Assembly: GCF_023337795.1 (NCBI RefSeq)
Contig: NZ_JALIRS010000006.1
Location: 186,001 to 250,000, forward strand
DNA: 64,000 bases
Source: Lysinibacillus sp. BPa_S21
Lineage (GTDB): Bacteria; Bacillota; Bacilli; Bacillales_A; Planococcaceae
Reading direction: 5' to 3'
The notes under the pieces were generated by a model. It had not been told where the DNA came from and did no database searches. It worked only from the letters and a program-made list of their open reading frames with translations. Made by a program: the position numbers and the translations under genes. Below, one piece after another: positions 36,226 through 44,801 of the stretch (position 1 is the first letter of the stretch; each line of letters opens with the position of its first letter).

Positions 36226-37206
36226 ATGAGTGCAATTCGAGTAGGTATTGTTGGTTATGGAAATTTAGGGCGCGGAGTTGAGCATGCTATTTCTCAAAAT
36301 CCAGATATGGAATTAGTGGCGGTGTTCACACGTCGCGATCCTTCAACTGTAAACATTGCAAGTAATGCAAGCGTATATTTAGTGGAAGATGCTGAAAAAT
36401 TCCAAAATGACATTGATGTAATGATTTTATGTGGTGGCTCAGCAACAGATTTACCAGAGCAAGGACCGCACTTTGCACAATGGTTTAATACAATTGATAG
36501 CTTTGATACTCATGCGAAAATTCCTGAGTTTTTTGAGGCTGTAGATGCAGCAGCACAAAAATCTGGTAAAGTATCCGTTATCTCGGTTGGTTGGGATCCA
36601 GGTTTGTTTTCATTAAATCGTATACTCGGGGAGACTGTTCTACCAGTAGGTACAACTTATACTTTCTGGGGAGACGGTTTAAGTCAAGGTCACTCAGATG
36701 CTATACGTCGCATCGAAGGCGTTCAAAATGCTGTACAATACACATTGCCAATTAAAGAGGCTGTAGACCGTGTTCGCAACGGTGAAAATCCTGAACTAAC
36801 AACGCGTGAAAAGCATGCACGTGAATGCTGGGTTGTACTTGAAGAAGGTGCGGATGCTGCAAAAGTTGAACAAGAAATCGTGACGATGCCTAACTATTTT
36901 GATGATTATGACACAACAGTGAACTTTATTTCTGAAGAGGAATTTAAAGCAAATCACACAGGTATGCCACATGGTGGATTCGTTATTCGTAGTGGAGAAA
37001 GCGGCGCTAACGAAAAACAAATTCTTGAATTCTCATTAAAGCTTGAAAGTAATCCAAACTTCACGTCTAGCGTTCTAGTAGCTTTTGCACGTGCAGCTCA
37101 TCGTTTAAACCAAGCAGGAGACAAAGGTGCAAAAACAGTATTCGATATCCCGTTTGGACTGTTATCACCAAAATCAGCTGCTGAATTACGTAAAGAACTT
37201 TTATAA
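36226..37206 (+). CDS. ddh: meso-Diaminopimelate D-dehydrogenase
   Basis: A 326-aa NADPH-dependent enzyme that aminates tetrahydrodipicolinate to meso-DAP in one step, feeding lysine and peptidoglycan synthesis. It has the N-terminal Rossmann motif VGIVGYGNLGRGVE, then CGGSATDLPEQ and the substrate loop VGWDPGLFSLNR and GDGLSQGHSDAIR, all typical of Ddh. The ATG 36226 follows GAGGAGG; an in-frame GTG 45 nt upstream is less likely. A short dyad ACGTGA...TCACGT lies in the leader (36179-36203). It is monocistronic. Confidence 0.96.
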   Translation: MSAIRVGIVGYGNLGRGVEHAISQNPDMELVAVFTRRDPSTVNIASNASVYLVEDAEKFQNDIDVMILCGGSATDLPEQGPHFAQWFNTIDSFDTHAKIPEFFEAVDAAAQKSGKVSVISVGWDPGLFSLNRILGETVLPVGTTYTFWGDGLSQGHSDAIRRIEGVQNAVQYTLPIKEAVDRVRNGENPELTTREKHARECWVVLEEGADAAKVEQEIVTMPNYFDDYDTTVNFISEEEFKANHTGMPHGGFVIRSGESGANEKQILEFSLKLESNPNFTSSVLVAFARAAHRLNQAGDKGAKTVFDIPFGLLSPKSAAELRKELL

Positions 37207-37216
37207 TAGTAAACTA

Positions 37217-37250
37217 CCCGATTATCATAAAGTTGATAATCGGGATTTTT
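37217..37250 (+). terminator. Terminator of ddh
   Basis: CCCGATTATC (37217-37226) with GATAATCGGG (37235-37244), then ATTTTTC. Confidence 0.9.
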
Positions 37251-37293
37251 CATTTTAAGAAAGTTAATTCTTATAGAACATCGTCATTCATGG

Positions 37294-37764
37294 TTAATAT
37301 TGTGCATAAGCTTCGAACTTAGATAAAAAATTCTTTAAATTGTTTTCTACTTCTTTCAAATCACCATATATATGTTGGTCCGCTAAATAAAAAGCATCTG
37401 ACAAGTACACCATTTCACGCTCTATCCACTCATTACTTTCTTCTAACTGTAGATGGTCAATTAATCGAGTTAACATTGAAAAAACGTCTGAAGCGTTGTT
37501 GGTTGAAAGAAAATAATCATTCAGCAATCCGAGTAATATTTTAGAAGGAAGGTCATCATTATTTAAACCTTCATTGAACAATTTTAATTTCGAACAGACA
37601 TCAATGGGTTTTTTCTGGGAAGATAATGATACTTCAATTACTTCATACGGTGGATGATCAAGACGTTCAATAACATTATCAGCCCATTTAATGATATCCT
37701 GAACAGTATAAAAACCTATTAAAATTCCTAACCTATATACTTCTGCCGTTACTTTTATATCCAT
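37294..37764 (-). CDS. Helical cytoplasmic protein, possible immunity-type
   Basis: A 156-aa, acidic, all-helical protein (VYRLGILIGFYTVQDIIKWA, then EREMVYLSDAFYLADQHIYG). I do not recognise a named family. The style resembles immunity proteins of polymorphic toxin systems, but no toxin gene is adjacent. The start is ATG 37764 after AAGGAG. It is followed by a small membrane gene upstream on the same strand. Confidence 0.7.
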   Translation of the reverse strand: MDIKVTAEVYRLGILIGFYTVQDIIKWADNVIERLDHPPYEVIEVSLSSQKKPIDVCSKLKLFNEGLNNDDLPSKILLGLLNDYFLSTNNASDVFSMLTRLIDHLQLEESNEWIEREMVYLSDAFYLADQHIYGDLKEVENNLKNFLSKFEAYAQY

Positions 37765-37841
37765 ACTAGAACTCCTTCTTTAGTAGAACTAGTTAACTAC
37801 TCATCAAGAATTTAATTAACGCCTAAAAATTCGTCAATGTG

Positions 37842-38087
37842 TTAACAATCAACATTTGCCCTTACTAGAGCCTTCTTTTTTAACAACCATAGTACTATGG
37901 TTAATATTAGGAGTACAATGGGTGTTAGTCCGATGTATTGGAAAGCATTTACTGCACCCGAAAAATAATAAGCTATAGGTAAAAAGGTAATTGTACTTAT
38001 TAGCATATAAATCCACGAGAGCTTAACGATTGCTAGAATGAAGGCAAAAATTGAGATAATGAAGGAACAGCTCCAAAATAATAGCAT
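37842..38087 (-). CDS. Small membrane protein, unknown
   Basis: An 81-aa protein with about three hydrophobic segments and a basic C-terminus (LKKKALVRANVDC). ATG 38087 lies at proper distance from AAAGGAG; ATG 38093 is too close to it. No family was recognised. Confidence 0.6.
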   Translation of the reverse strand: MLLFWSCSFIISIFAFILAIVKLSWIYMLISTITFLPIAYYFSGAVNAFQYIGLTPIVLLILTIVLWLLKKKALVRANVDC

Positions 38088-38249
38088 ACACATTCTCCTT
38101 TCATTATTTGTACATGAATTTTCTGATTTCCTTAATTATACATTTAATAGGTGTCAAATACAAAATGCCAGGGAAACATATATTAATCATCAGAAACCTG
38201 AAAAAAATATGGTATCGGTAAAATCAATTTGATAAACTTGGAATACAAT

Positions 38250-38312
38250 GCGAAAACTCCTCTCGTGGTTTGTCTCAGCAACAATTGCGATACGTGAGTT
38301 TTCGCTTTTCTT
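38250..38312 (+). terminator. Orphan terminator or attenuator ahead of the BTAD regulator
   Basis: GCGAAAACTC (38250-38259) with GAGTTTTCGC (38296-38305), then TTTTCTTTT. No rightward gene precedes it, so it may end a short leader or small RNA of the regulator gene that starts 63 bp downstream. An inner CGT/ACG pairing extends the stem. Confidence 0.6.
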
Positions 38313-38374
38313 TTATTTTTAAATGTAAATTTGTAACCTACATAACCAGTTTAATGGGGAGGTTAACATTTTAA

Positions 38375-41300
38375 ATGACTACAGACATTATTATTCAATC
38401 AAAATGTATTCCACCGAGTCCGTCCAAACACTGTATTAGTAGATCTTCATTAATGAGAACATTAAAAAAAAGCCTAGATCATACTTGCACACTTATTCAT
38501 AGTGGAGCTGGCTACGGCAAAACAACAATCCTTACACAATTTCTACATGCTCAATCGGGTAAATTTTCTTGGTATAGTGTGTCGGAGGAAGATGATAATA
38601 TATTACCGTTTTTAAGGCATTTATTTTTCAGTATCACACGAATTGTTCCGAGCTTTGGTCAAGGTTTTGATGCATGGAATTATCTATCCCGTTTTCCGAA
38701 AATAGAGGAACTAACTCGTTGGTTTAAGCTGTTTGTCAATAGTTTGTGTGACATCGAAGGGTCGCTTTTAATTGTTATTGACGACTACCATCTAGTTGAT
38801 CATGAATTTCATATTAATTATGTGATGGAAAAAATAATAGAGTTTTCACCTCCGAATGTTCATTTTATGATTGCTTCCAGAACGTTGCCGAATTGGGATA
38901 TTACGAGGAGATTAAAACTACAAAAAAAATTACTCTTAATTTCAGAAAGAGAATTAACATTTTCTTCAGAGGAAATCGCTGTTTTTTTCGAGGATTATGT
39001 AGCGGTGCATTTAACAGAAGATGAAATAGCTAAGGTTTTGGAAATTACAGAGGGCTGGGCAATTAGTATTTCTTTATTAGCTGAGCAATGGAATAATGAG
39101 ACATTAGCTCATTGGCTAAGCATCTCTACTAATGATCTTTTCACCTATTTATCAGAGGAAGTTTATCTGAAGATGTCTCCATTTGAGCAAAAGGCATTAT
39201 TACAGCTGGCGATTTTCCCGACTTTCTCAGAAGAGATTATCACACAATTTTATGGTTCGGAAATGGCAGAGGCGTTAAAACTGTTTGTACAACGACATTT
39301 GTTTATTCAACCGATCACAACGGATGGTCTATATCGTTTTCATGCATTGTTCAGTCGATTTTTAGAGCTAAAATGGCAACAAAATCCTTCACAGTATATT
39401 GCATTGCAGAAGCAAGCAGCATTGTATTATGTAAAAGAAAACAATATTCAAGCTGTCCTGCATCATGCATTTAAAACGAATGATCAGAATTTTTGTGGTG
39501 AGCTATTACAAAATTATGCTGAAAGTCTAGTCCGTGCTGGGCAATTTGAGTGGTTATTAGAGAAAATAAATCGTTTTACAGTTGATGAAAAATCAGACTA
39601 TTACAAACTGTATTATTTTGAAGGGGAGTGCCACCGCTATCGTGCTTATTATGAAAGAGCGAAGCAATCCTATGAAAATTGCGCAAACATCGCAAAAAGT
39701 AAGCATGATTATCTTTTTATGACGAAAGCGCAGGCAGGTTTATCACATATTTATCTCGATACAATCCAGCCGGCATTGGCAGAGCCGCATTTAAAAAAGG
39801 CATTAGAATTAGCAAATCATACGCCGTTAAACGAAGAGGAACTTCTCGAATTGCAACGACAATATGCTGAAAATTTAGTGAATTTAGGGAAGGCGAAAGA
39901 TGCTCAAATTTTTACCGAAGAGGTTGCTTTGACGAAGGAAGTACTACAAAGAGCCAATGTCGATGTTCGAGTATTGTTAAGAACAGGTCAATTATTAGAA
40001 GCAAAGGAATTGTTGACGCAAAGGTTGGAATTACCACCACAGCTTGTAGCGACGCATAGGGAGAGTGAGTTGTTAGCCTCATTTGTTTATGCACTATTAG
40101 GGCTAGGGAAGGATGCTTGGTATGCCGCTCAGCAAGGGATTCGTAGAGGTCTTCGTGAAAAATCAGTGTTTATTGAGGCGGTCGGCTATATTCGCAAAGC
40201 GCATGCTTACTTATTAATAGATTTTCCAGACTATCATGGAGCCTGTCATGCTTATGAAAAGGCCCTTTCATTAATGAATACCATCAATATTTCTCGCGTA
40301 AAGGCCGAGCCGTACATGGGACTAGCAATTGTCAAACTTGCGCAAGGAGATATTGTCTCTGCTAAAAAATATGTAGCGCTCGGCTTACGAGAAACGGAGC
40401 AAGTCCAAGACGCATGGATGACTGCTCTCATTTTAATTGCTGAGGTGAAAATTACTATTTCTCAACATGAATTTGAACGAGCGCGACAATTATTATGGAA
40501 GGCAAAGCGACTATTTAGCGACTGTGGCGATCAAAATGGTGAGATGCATGTCCTATTCTTTCAATCCGTCATTGCCTTCAAAGAAAACAAACCCCAACCA
40601 TTCAATCATTATTTTCAACAGTTTGCACAGTTATGCATCACGAATGGCTATGATTACTTTTTACAAAGAAAGACCATTCTTGGTCCACCTAATAGGATGA
40701 TTTTTTATGAGCTTTTACAATTTAGTAGAAAATGTGATGGGGAAAATGACGCTATTTTGAAGATGCGAAACACTTTTCAAGTGGAAGATAATATCGTTTA
40801 TCCGCATGAGGAAATGCAGGTGAATTTTTTAGGAAGTTTAGACTTAATCAGAAAGCATCGAAAGCTTGAGGATAAGGAATGGAAGCGTGAAAAATCAAAG
40901 GAGCTCTTCGTCTATTTATATTGTCATCGCCATCGGTTTACACCTAAGGATGAAATAGCACAGGCGTTATGGCCTGAGCGGGATGTTGATTCACTAGACC
41001 GAGATTTTAAAGTTGTCTTGAATACGTTATTAAAGGTTCTTGAACCAAATAGAAATGCGCGTCAGGATAGCTTTTTCATTCAGCGAAAAAATAATATGTA
41101 TCAATTACAGCATATTCATTTCCTGCAAATCGATGTCGAACGCTTTCTCTATTTTTATGACTTAGGGATGGAGGAATTCGATCCACAATTGTCAAATGAA
41201 TGGTTACATCTTGCAGAAACGAGCTATGCCGATGTTCTTTATGCTGAAAAAAAGCAGATAGACTGGCTCATTCAGGATCGTGAAAAACTGCAGTCATTGT

Positions 41301-41563
41301 ATATCGAAGTACTGGAAAGATTGGCGCAAAATGCAACGCGGCAGCAAAATTATAAGCAAGCTATTTTTTATGCGGAAAAAATGCTTCGTGAAGATGCATT
41401 ATGGGAAGAAGGCTATCGCTTGTTAATGTATAGTTATTATCAATTACAAAACCGCTCCCTAGCGTTGAAATGGTATGAAAAATGTGTCGAGCAATTAAAA
41501 AGAGAACTAAATACAACACCAATGGAATCAACAATGGTTGTTTATGATTTAATAATGGGTTAG
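38375..41563 (+). CDS. Large MalT-type STAND ATPase regulator with C-terminal BTAD domain
   Basis: A 1062-aa transcription regulator. The N-terminal NTPase has Walker A GAGYGKTT (44-51) and Walker B LLIVIDDYH, followed by the MalT-like region (EITEGWAISISLLAEQW) and a TPR superhelix. The C-terminus is not LuxR-type; it has a winged helix (KREKSKELFVYLYCHRHRFT, then IAQALWP) and a bacterial transcriptional activation domain with TPR (AEKMLREDALWEEGYRLLMY). Such proteins bind an inducer and activate nearby genes. Candidate targets are the hydrolase directly downstream and the ABC/acyl operon 3 kb away (inference). The ATG follows GGGGAGG at long spacing. Confidence 0.88.
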   Translation: MTTDIIIQSKCIPPSPSKHCISRSSLMRTLKKSLDHTCTLIHSGAGYGKTTILTQFLHAQSGKFSWYSVSEEDDNILPFLRHLFFSITRIVPSFGQGFDAWNYLSRFPKIEELTRWFKLFVNSLCDIEGSLLIVIDDYHLVDHEFHINYVMEKIIEFSPPNVHFMIASRTLPNWDITRRLKLQKKLLLISERELTFSSEEIAVFFEDYVAVHLTEDEIAKVLEITEGWAISISLLAEQWNNETLAHWLSISTNDLFTYLSEEVYLKMSPFEQKALLQLAIFPTFSEEIITQFYGSEMAEALKLFVQRHLFIQPITTDGLYRFHALFSRFLELKWQQNPSQYIALQKQAALYYVKENNIQAVLHHAFKTNDQNFCGELLQNYAESLVRAGQFEWLLEKINRFTVDEKSDYYKLYYFEGECHRYRAYYERAKQSYENCANIAKSKHDYLFMTKAQAGLSHIYLDTIQPALAEPHLKKALELANHTPLNEEELLELQRQYAENLVNLGKAKDAQIFTEEVALTKEVLQRANVDVRVLLRTGQLLEAKELLTQRLELPPQLVATHRESELLASFVYALLGLGKDAWYAAQQGIRRGLREKSVFIEAVGYIRKAHAYLLIDFPDYHGACHAYEKALSLMNTINISRVKAEPYMGLAIVKLAQGDIVSAKKYVALGLRETEQVQDAWMTALILIAEVKITISQHEFERARQLLWKAKRLFSDCGDQNGEMHVLFFQSVIAFKENKPQPFNHYFQQFAQLCITNGYDYFLQRKTILGPPNRMIFYELLQFSRKCDGENDAILKMRNTFQVEDNIVYPHEEMQVNFLGSLDLIRKHRKLEDKEWKREKSKELFVYLYCHRHRFTPKDEIAQALWPERDVDSLDRDFKVVLNTLLKVLEPNRNARQDSFFIQRKNNMYQLQHIHFLQIDVERFLYFYDLGMEEFDPQLSNEWLHLAETSYADVLYAEKKQIDWLIQDREKLQSLYIEVLERLAQNATRQQNYKQAIFYAEKMLREDALWEEGYRLLMYSYYQLQNRSLALKWYEKCVEQLKRELNTTPMESTMVVYDLIMG

Positions 41564-41680
41564 TGTATATTATATGATTGGTTATTTTTAGTAGATAGAC
41601 TAACTTCTACAAGAAAAAAATTACAATAACTTTTGCTGAACATTTACGTAAATTAATCTTATAATTTTGGGGGAACTACT

Positions 41681-42499
41681 ATGCCATTTTGTACGGTGAA
41701 TAAGGCGAATATTTACTATGAAATAATTGGAACGGGAACACCTATCGTTATGCTCCATGGATATTCGCCAGACCATCAACTAATGAAGGGCTGTATGGAG
41801 CCTGTTTTTGCAGAAATAGAGGGCTGGAAACGAATTTATATAGACCTTCCAGGGATGGGCAAGACCTCAAACTACGAAAAGATCAATAACTCAGATGAAA
41901 TGCTTGAGGCCGTAATAGAACTAATTCACTCCTTAATACCAAATGAACGTTATTTATTGGTAGGTGAATCTTATGGTGGCTATTTAGTGCGTGGGATCAT
42001 GAGAGAGCATCATGAACAAATTTTAGGTGCTGCGTTTATTTGTCCGTTAATTATTCCTGATAAAGAAAGTCGAACAGTACCACCACAAAGTATTGTGTCG
42101 GCGGATAAAGAATTTTTATCGACATTAACGAAACAAGAGTTAGAAGATTTTAGCTCACATTTAGTTGTTTTGGATGAAGAAAATTGTCATCGATATACAA
42201 ATGAAGTGTTAGCAGGCATAAAAAATGCGGATGTGGAATTTTTAGAAAAAATTCAAGAAAGCTATCGTTTTTCATTTCCTGTAGATGAGATTTCATTTGC
42301 TAAACCTTCCTTATTTTTGTTAGGCAAGCAGGATTCCATAGTTGGCTATAAGGACGCTTTTGCCATTTTAGATAAATTCCCAAGAGCAGCCTTCACCATT
42401 TTAGATAAGGCAGGGCATAATTTGCAAATTGAACAAGCAGGTTTGTTTAATAGCCTTATGCATGAATGGTTGGATAGGGTGCAGGAATTTAATGATTGA
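41681..42499 (+). CDS. Alpha/beta hydrolase
   Basis: A 272-aa cytoplasmic hydrolase: oxyanion HGYSP, nucleophile GESYGGY, acid LGKQDSI, His AGHNLQIE. The fold is complete. It has the architecture of esterases or haloalkane/peroxidase-like enzymes; the substrate is unknown. The ATG follows GGGGG. It lies 118 bp after the BTAD regulator, which may control it. Confidence 0.88.
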   Translation: MPFCTVNKANIYYEIIGTGTPIVMLHGYSPDHQLMKGCMEPVFAEIEGWKRIYIDLPGMGKTSNYEKINNSDEMLEAVIELIHSLIPNERYLLVGESYGGYLVRGIMREHHEQILGAAFICPLIIPDKESRTVPPQSIVSADKEFLSTLTKQELEDFSSHLVVLDEENCHRYTNEVLAGIKNADVEFLEKIQESYRFSFPVDEISFAKPSLFLLGKQDSIVGYKDAFAILDKFPRAAFTILDKAGHNLQIEQAGLFNSLMHEWLDRVQEFND

Positions 42500-42513
42500 T
42501 ATTGACAGAATGA

Positions 42514-42570
42514 AATCCCTTGATATGTTGAAGAATTCACCTACTCAATAAATTCAAGGGATTCTTTTTG
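42514..42570 (+). terminator. Terminator of the hydrolase gene
   Basis: AATCCCTTGA (42514-42523) with TCAAGGGATT (42554-42563), a 30-nt loop, then CTTTTTG. Confidence 0.7.
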
Positions 42571-42579
42571 TCTAATTTC

Positions 42580-42732
42580 TTATCTCGTATTTTCCTCATT
42601 GGAATCTATATCAATTTTTAAAGTCTCCAGCCTTTGTTTAATGACTTTCCCCTCGTTATCCAAAGGCCGAATTACTGGCGTAATGAATATTACGGAAGCA
42701 TCAGCATTAAAAGTTGTATTTATGATGTACCT
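42580..42732 (-). pseudogene. Possible 3' gene fragment
   Basis: A minus-strand frame of about 50 codons without start ends TAA at 42580. Its tail has protein-like composition (PVIRPLDNEGKVIKQRLETL, then KIDIDSNEENTR). It may be the remnant of a lost gene. No family was recognised. Confidence 0.3.
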
Positions 42733-42815
42733 TATATGATACTATTAAATTACTAAAAAATAAGCAAAATAGTAATATTCTGTTAAATTATCAAAAAACA
42801 AGGGGAATAGTAAAA

Positions 42816-43172
42816 GTGTACTTATTTTTGTTAACTGTAGTTTATTGTTTAGTATCATGGGTTTTGAATATATCTTATGAACTTTCCATGGGAATTTATT
42901 TGATAGGATTGGGATTGGTTAAGGGATTCTTTACTGATGAATTAAAGGATGTTTTCAATCTAAAAAGGGCCAAGTATTTGTATGAAGAAAGAGGATTTAA
43001 AAATTCTACAATGGAATTATTATCTTTAATTTTGATTTTCATTAATTCCTATTTAATCTCTGATGATCCTTTTTCCCTTTTTGAATTTGTTTATATGTTT
43101 TTTCTCATAGCTTTTGTATATCGGTTTATATTTTGGGGTATTATACAGGCGATAAGGGAGAGAAAGAAATAG
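42816..43172 (+). CDS. Small integral membrane protein, unknown
   Basis: A 118-aa protein with about four hydrophobic segments and a basic central loop (LKRAKYLYEERGFK). GTG 42816 follows AAGGGG at about 10 nt. No family was recognised; a membrane location is clear. Confidence 0.65.
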   Translation: MYLFLLTVVYCLVSWVLNISYELSMGIYLIGLGLVKGFFTDELKDVFNLKRAKYLYEERGFKNSTMELLSLILIFINSYLISDDPFSLFEFVYMFFLIAFVYRFIFWGIIQAIRERKK

Positions 43173-43349
43173 GTTTATCATTTGTAATGAAATATTCAAC
43201 TATAGGGATTGATAGTTAAATAGGGTAGTATATGCTGCCTTTTTTATTTTCTCTCCCAAAAGCTAACTAGCTGCAGAAGAAAAAACGTAGCAATTGTCAA
43301 CGGTAAATGTCTGACTGGAGCGATAGCGGAAGGAATTTAAGGAGTTTAT

Positions 43350-44065
43350 AATTTCGCTGCACCCGAACCCTCTCTTGTGCGATGGGTTTAAGCTTCTGAA
43401 CAGCTGTGAGCACATTATCGTTCATCTAACGTTGTGCAAGTCTATTAAAGAATGGTTTGCCAGCAGGAGAATTAGCACGCGACTGGGCTGGTACTGGTTT
43501 TTGGGGAAGATATTTCCCTGTGAGTACACCTTGTGCTAAAGGCGACCATACTACTTGCCCAAGTCCCTCACGTTGACAGGTTGGTATAACATCGCTTTCG
43601 ATAACTCCCAACAACATTGAATACTGGGGTTAGCTTGCAATGATATAAAGCACTTTACCTTGTCTTACAAGATCTGCGAAAGCTAACATCGTTTCTTCAA
43701 GAGGAGTAGTTGGATCAAATCTGTGTGCATAATAGACATCTTTATAGTCTGTTTGTAATCGACGTAAAGATACATGACAATTTTCTAGAATATGATAAAC
43801 CTTTATCGTTTTGCCCATTCCCAGTTGGATGGCACACCTTTGTACATAGTTCAATGCTCTCCCGACGTATATCTTGTAAAGACCTGCCGAGTACTTCTGC
43901 AGCTTAGTTTCTGAATAAACATCAGCGGTATCTAATGTAGTTATACCGACATCTAATGCTGCTTTAGCAAGTATCCTCATCTACTTTACCCCCATGATTT
44001 ATCCAGTTTCCGTATGCAATCTTGCTTATTGTTAATCCGCTATTGCCAAGTTTACTAAACTCCAT
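43350..44065 (-). pseudogene. Aldo/keto reductase, broken by frameshifts and deletion
   Basis: ATG 44065 after AGGGGGG starts an AKR N-terminus (MEFSKLGNSGLTISKIAYGN). It shifts frame near 43975 into KAALDVGITTLDTADVYSE, continues through SLRRLQTDYKDVYYAHRFD and LADLVRQGKVLYI-like text, and stops at 43630. It resumes after a deletion of about 30 codons with PQYSML and then GQVVWSPLAQGVLTGKYLP, and ends in a further broken tail near NVLTAVQKLKPIAQE. The active-site Tyr region is altered. It is not functional. Confidence 0.85.
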
Positions 44066-44213
44066 TCTAGTCCCCCCTTTTAAAAGTGCTATCTTCATAA
44101 AAACCAGATTTCAATATGGATAATATATTATTACTTATGAATTAATATGAAATTTATATAAAACTGTTGAAGAGGTTTGTTACTGTCGTTGCAGATAAAG
44201 TAACTCCCTACAA

Positions 44214-44492
44214 TGTTCCGATAAATCGATGAAACATTCCGATAAAACAAAAATTTATTCCGATAAACCTCTCATCGCCGAAAAAAAATTCCCACTGCCG
44301 TTTCTGTAAAAGTAGCTCTCCACATGAAGGGAGATATCGATATTTTTCGAAAGTTGGGCGATAAATTGATAAAGTTGGTCGATAAATTAAAAAAGTTGGG
44401 TGATAAATTAAAAAAGTTAGGTGATAAATTAAAAAAGTTAGTCGATAAACAATCAAAAGTTCTCGATAAATCTTAAAATTGTCTCGATAAAC
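44214..44492. repeat. CGATAAA word array 3 (about 10 units, 21-bp period)
   Basis: CGATAAA or TGATAAA occurs about ten times in one direction: three units near 44218-44270 (TCCGATAAA) and seven from about 44360 to 44490 (GGCGATAAATT, GTCGATAAATT, CTCGATAAA). Each is 21 or 22 bp from the next within a block. A 90-bp unrelated stretch separates the two blocks. The same period and the same leading CGA as in arrays 1 and 2 suggest one type of element. Confidence 0.85.
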
Positions 44493-44517
44493 TCTCATCT
44501 TGACGAGAAAAGGCAGC

Positions 44518-44678
44518 TCGCTGTCGTTGCGCTTCGCTGTACTTTCGCGACAGAGAGAACTTGCAGCTGTCGTTCCACTTCGCTACACTTTCGCTGCAGA
44601 AAAATGAGCTGCCCAAATAGGGCAGCTCATTAAAACCTTTTGTCGCTGTCGTTGCGCTAACGCTACACTTTCGCGACA
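44518..44678. repeat. Three copies of a self-complementary TCGCTGTCGTTGCGC repeat
   Basis: Copies of about 35 bp at 44518-44552, 44563-44599 and 44641-44678 each read roughly TGTCGTT...CGCTACACTTTCGC and can fold back (TCGCTGTC/GCGACA, GCAG/CTGC). They flank terminator-like stems. The high GC is unlike nearby intergenic DNA. The function is unknown. Confidence 0.65.
44603..44631. terminator. Strong hairpin between repeat copies
   Basis: AATGAGCTGCCC (44603-44614) with GGGCAGCTCATT (44620-44631), loop AAATA. It has the form of a bidirectional terminator, though the T tract is weak. Confidence 0.5.
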
Positions 44679-44679
44679 A

Positions 44680-44713
44680 AGATAGTTGGTTCAGTAAACT
44701 GACCCAACTATCT
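44680..44713. other. Hairpin before the ABC operon promoter region
   Basis: AGATAGTTGG (44680-44689) with CCAACTATCT (44704-44713); an inner TCAG/CTGA stem completes it. It may isolate the operon from upstream transcription. Confidence 0.5.
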
Positions 44714-44757
44714 TGTAACTAATTTGTAACTGAAGTTTTATATAGTGAACTTAGCAA

Positions 44758-44771
44758 CGAAAGCGCTTTCT
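44758..44771. promoter_or_regulatory. Candidate cre box (CcpA site)
   Basis: CGAAAGCGCTTTCT contains the perfect palindrome GAAAGCGCTTTC and differs from the cre consensus mainly at the first base. It lies 31 bp before the binding-protein gene start, so it would act as a roadblock or repressor site for carbon catabolite control. Confidence 0.55.
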
Positions 44772-44801
44772 TTTTAGTTCATGATGAAGGGGGATAATGG
44801 G

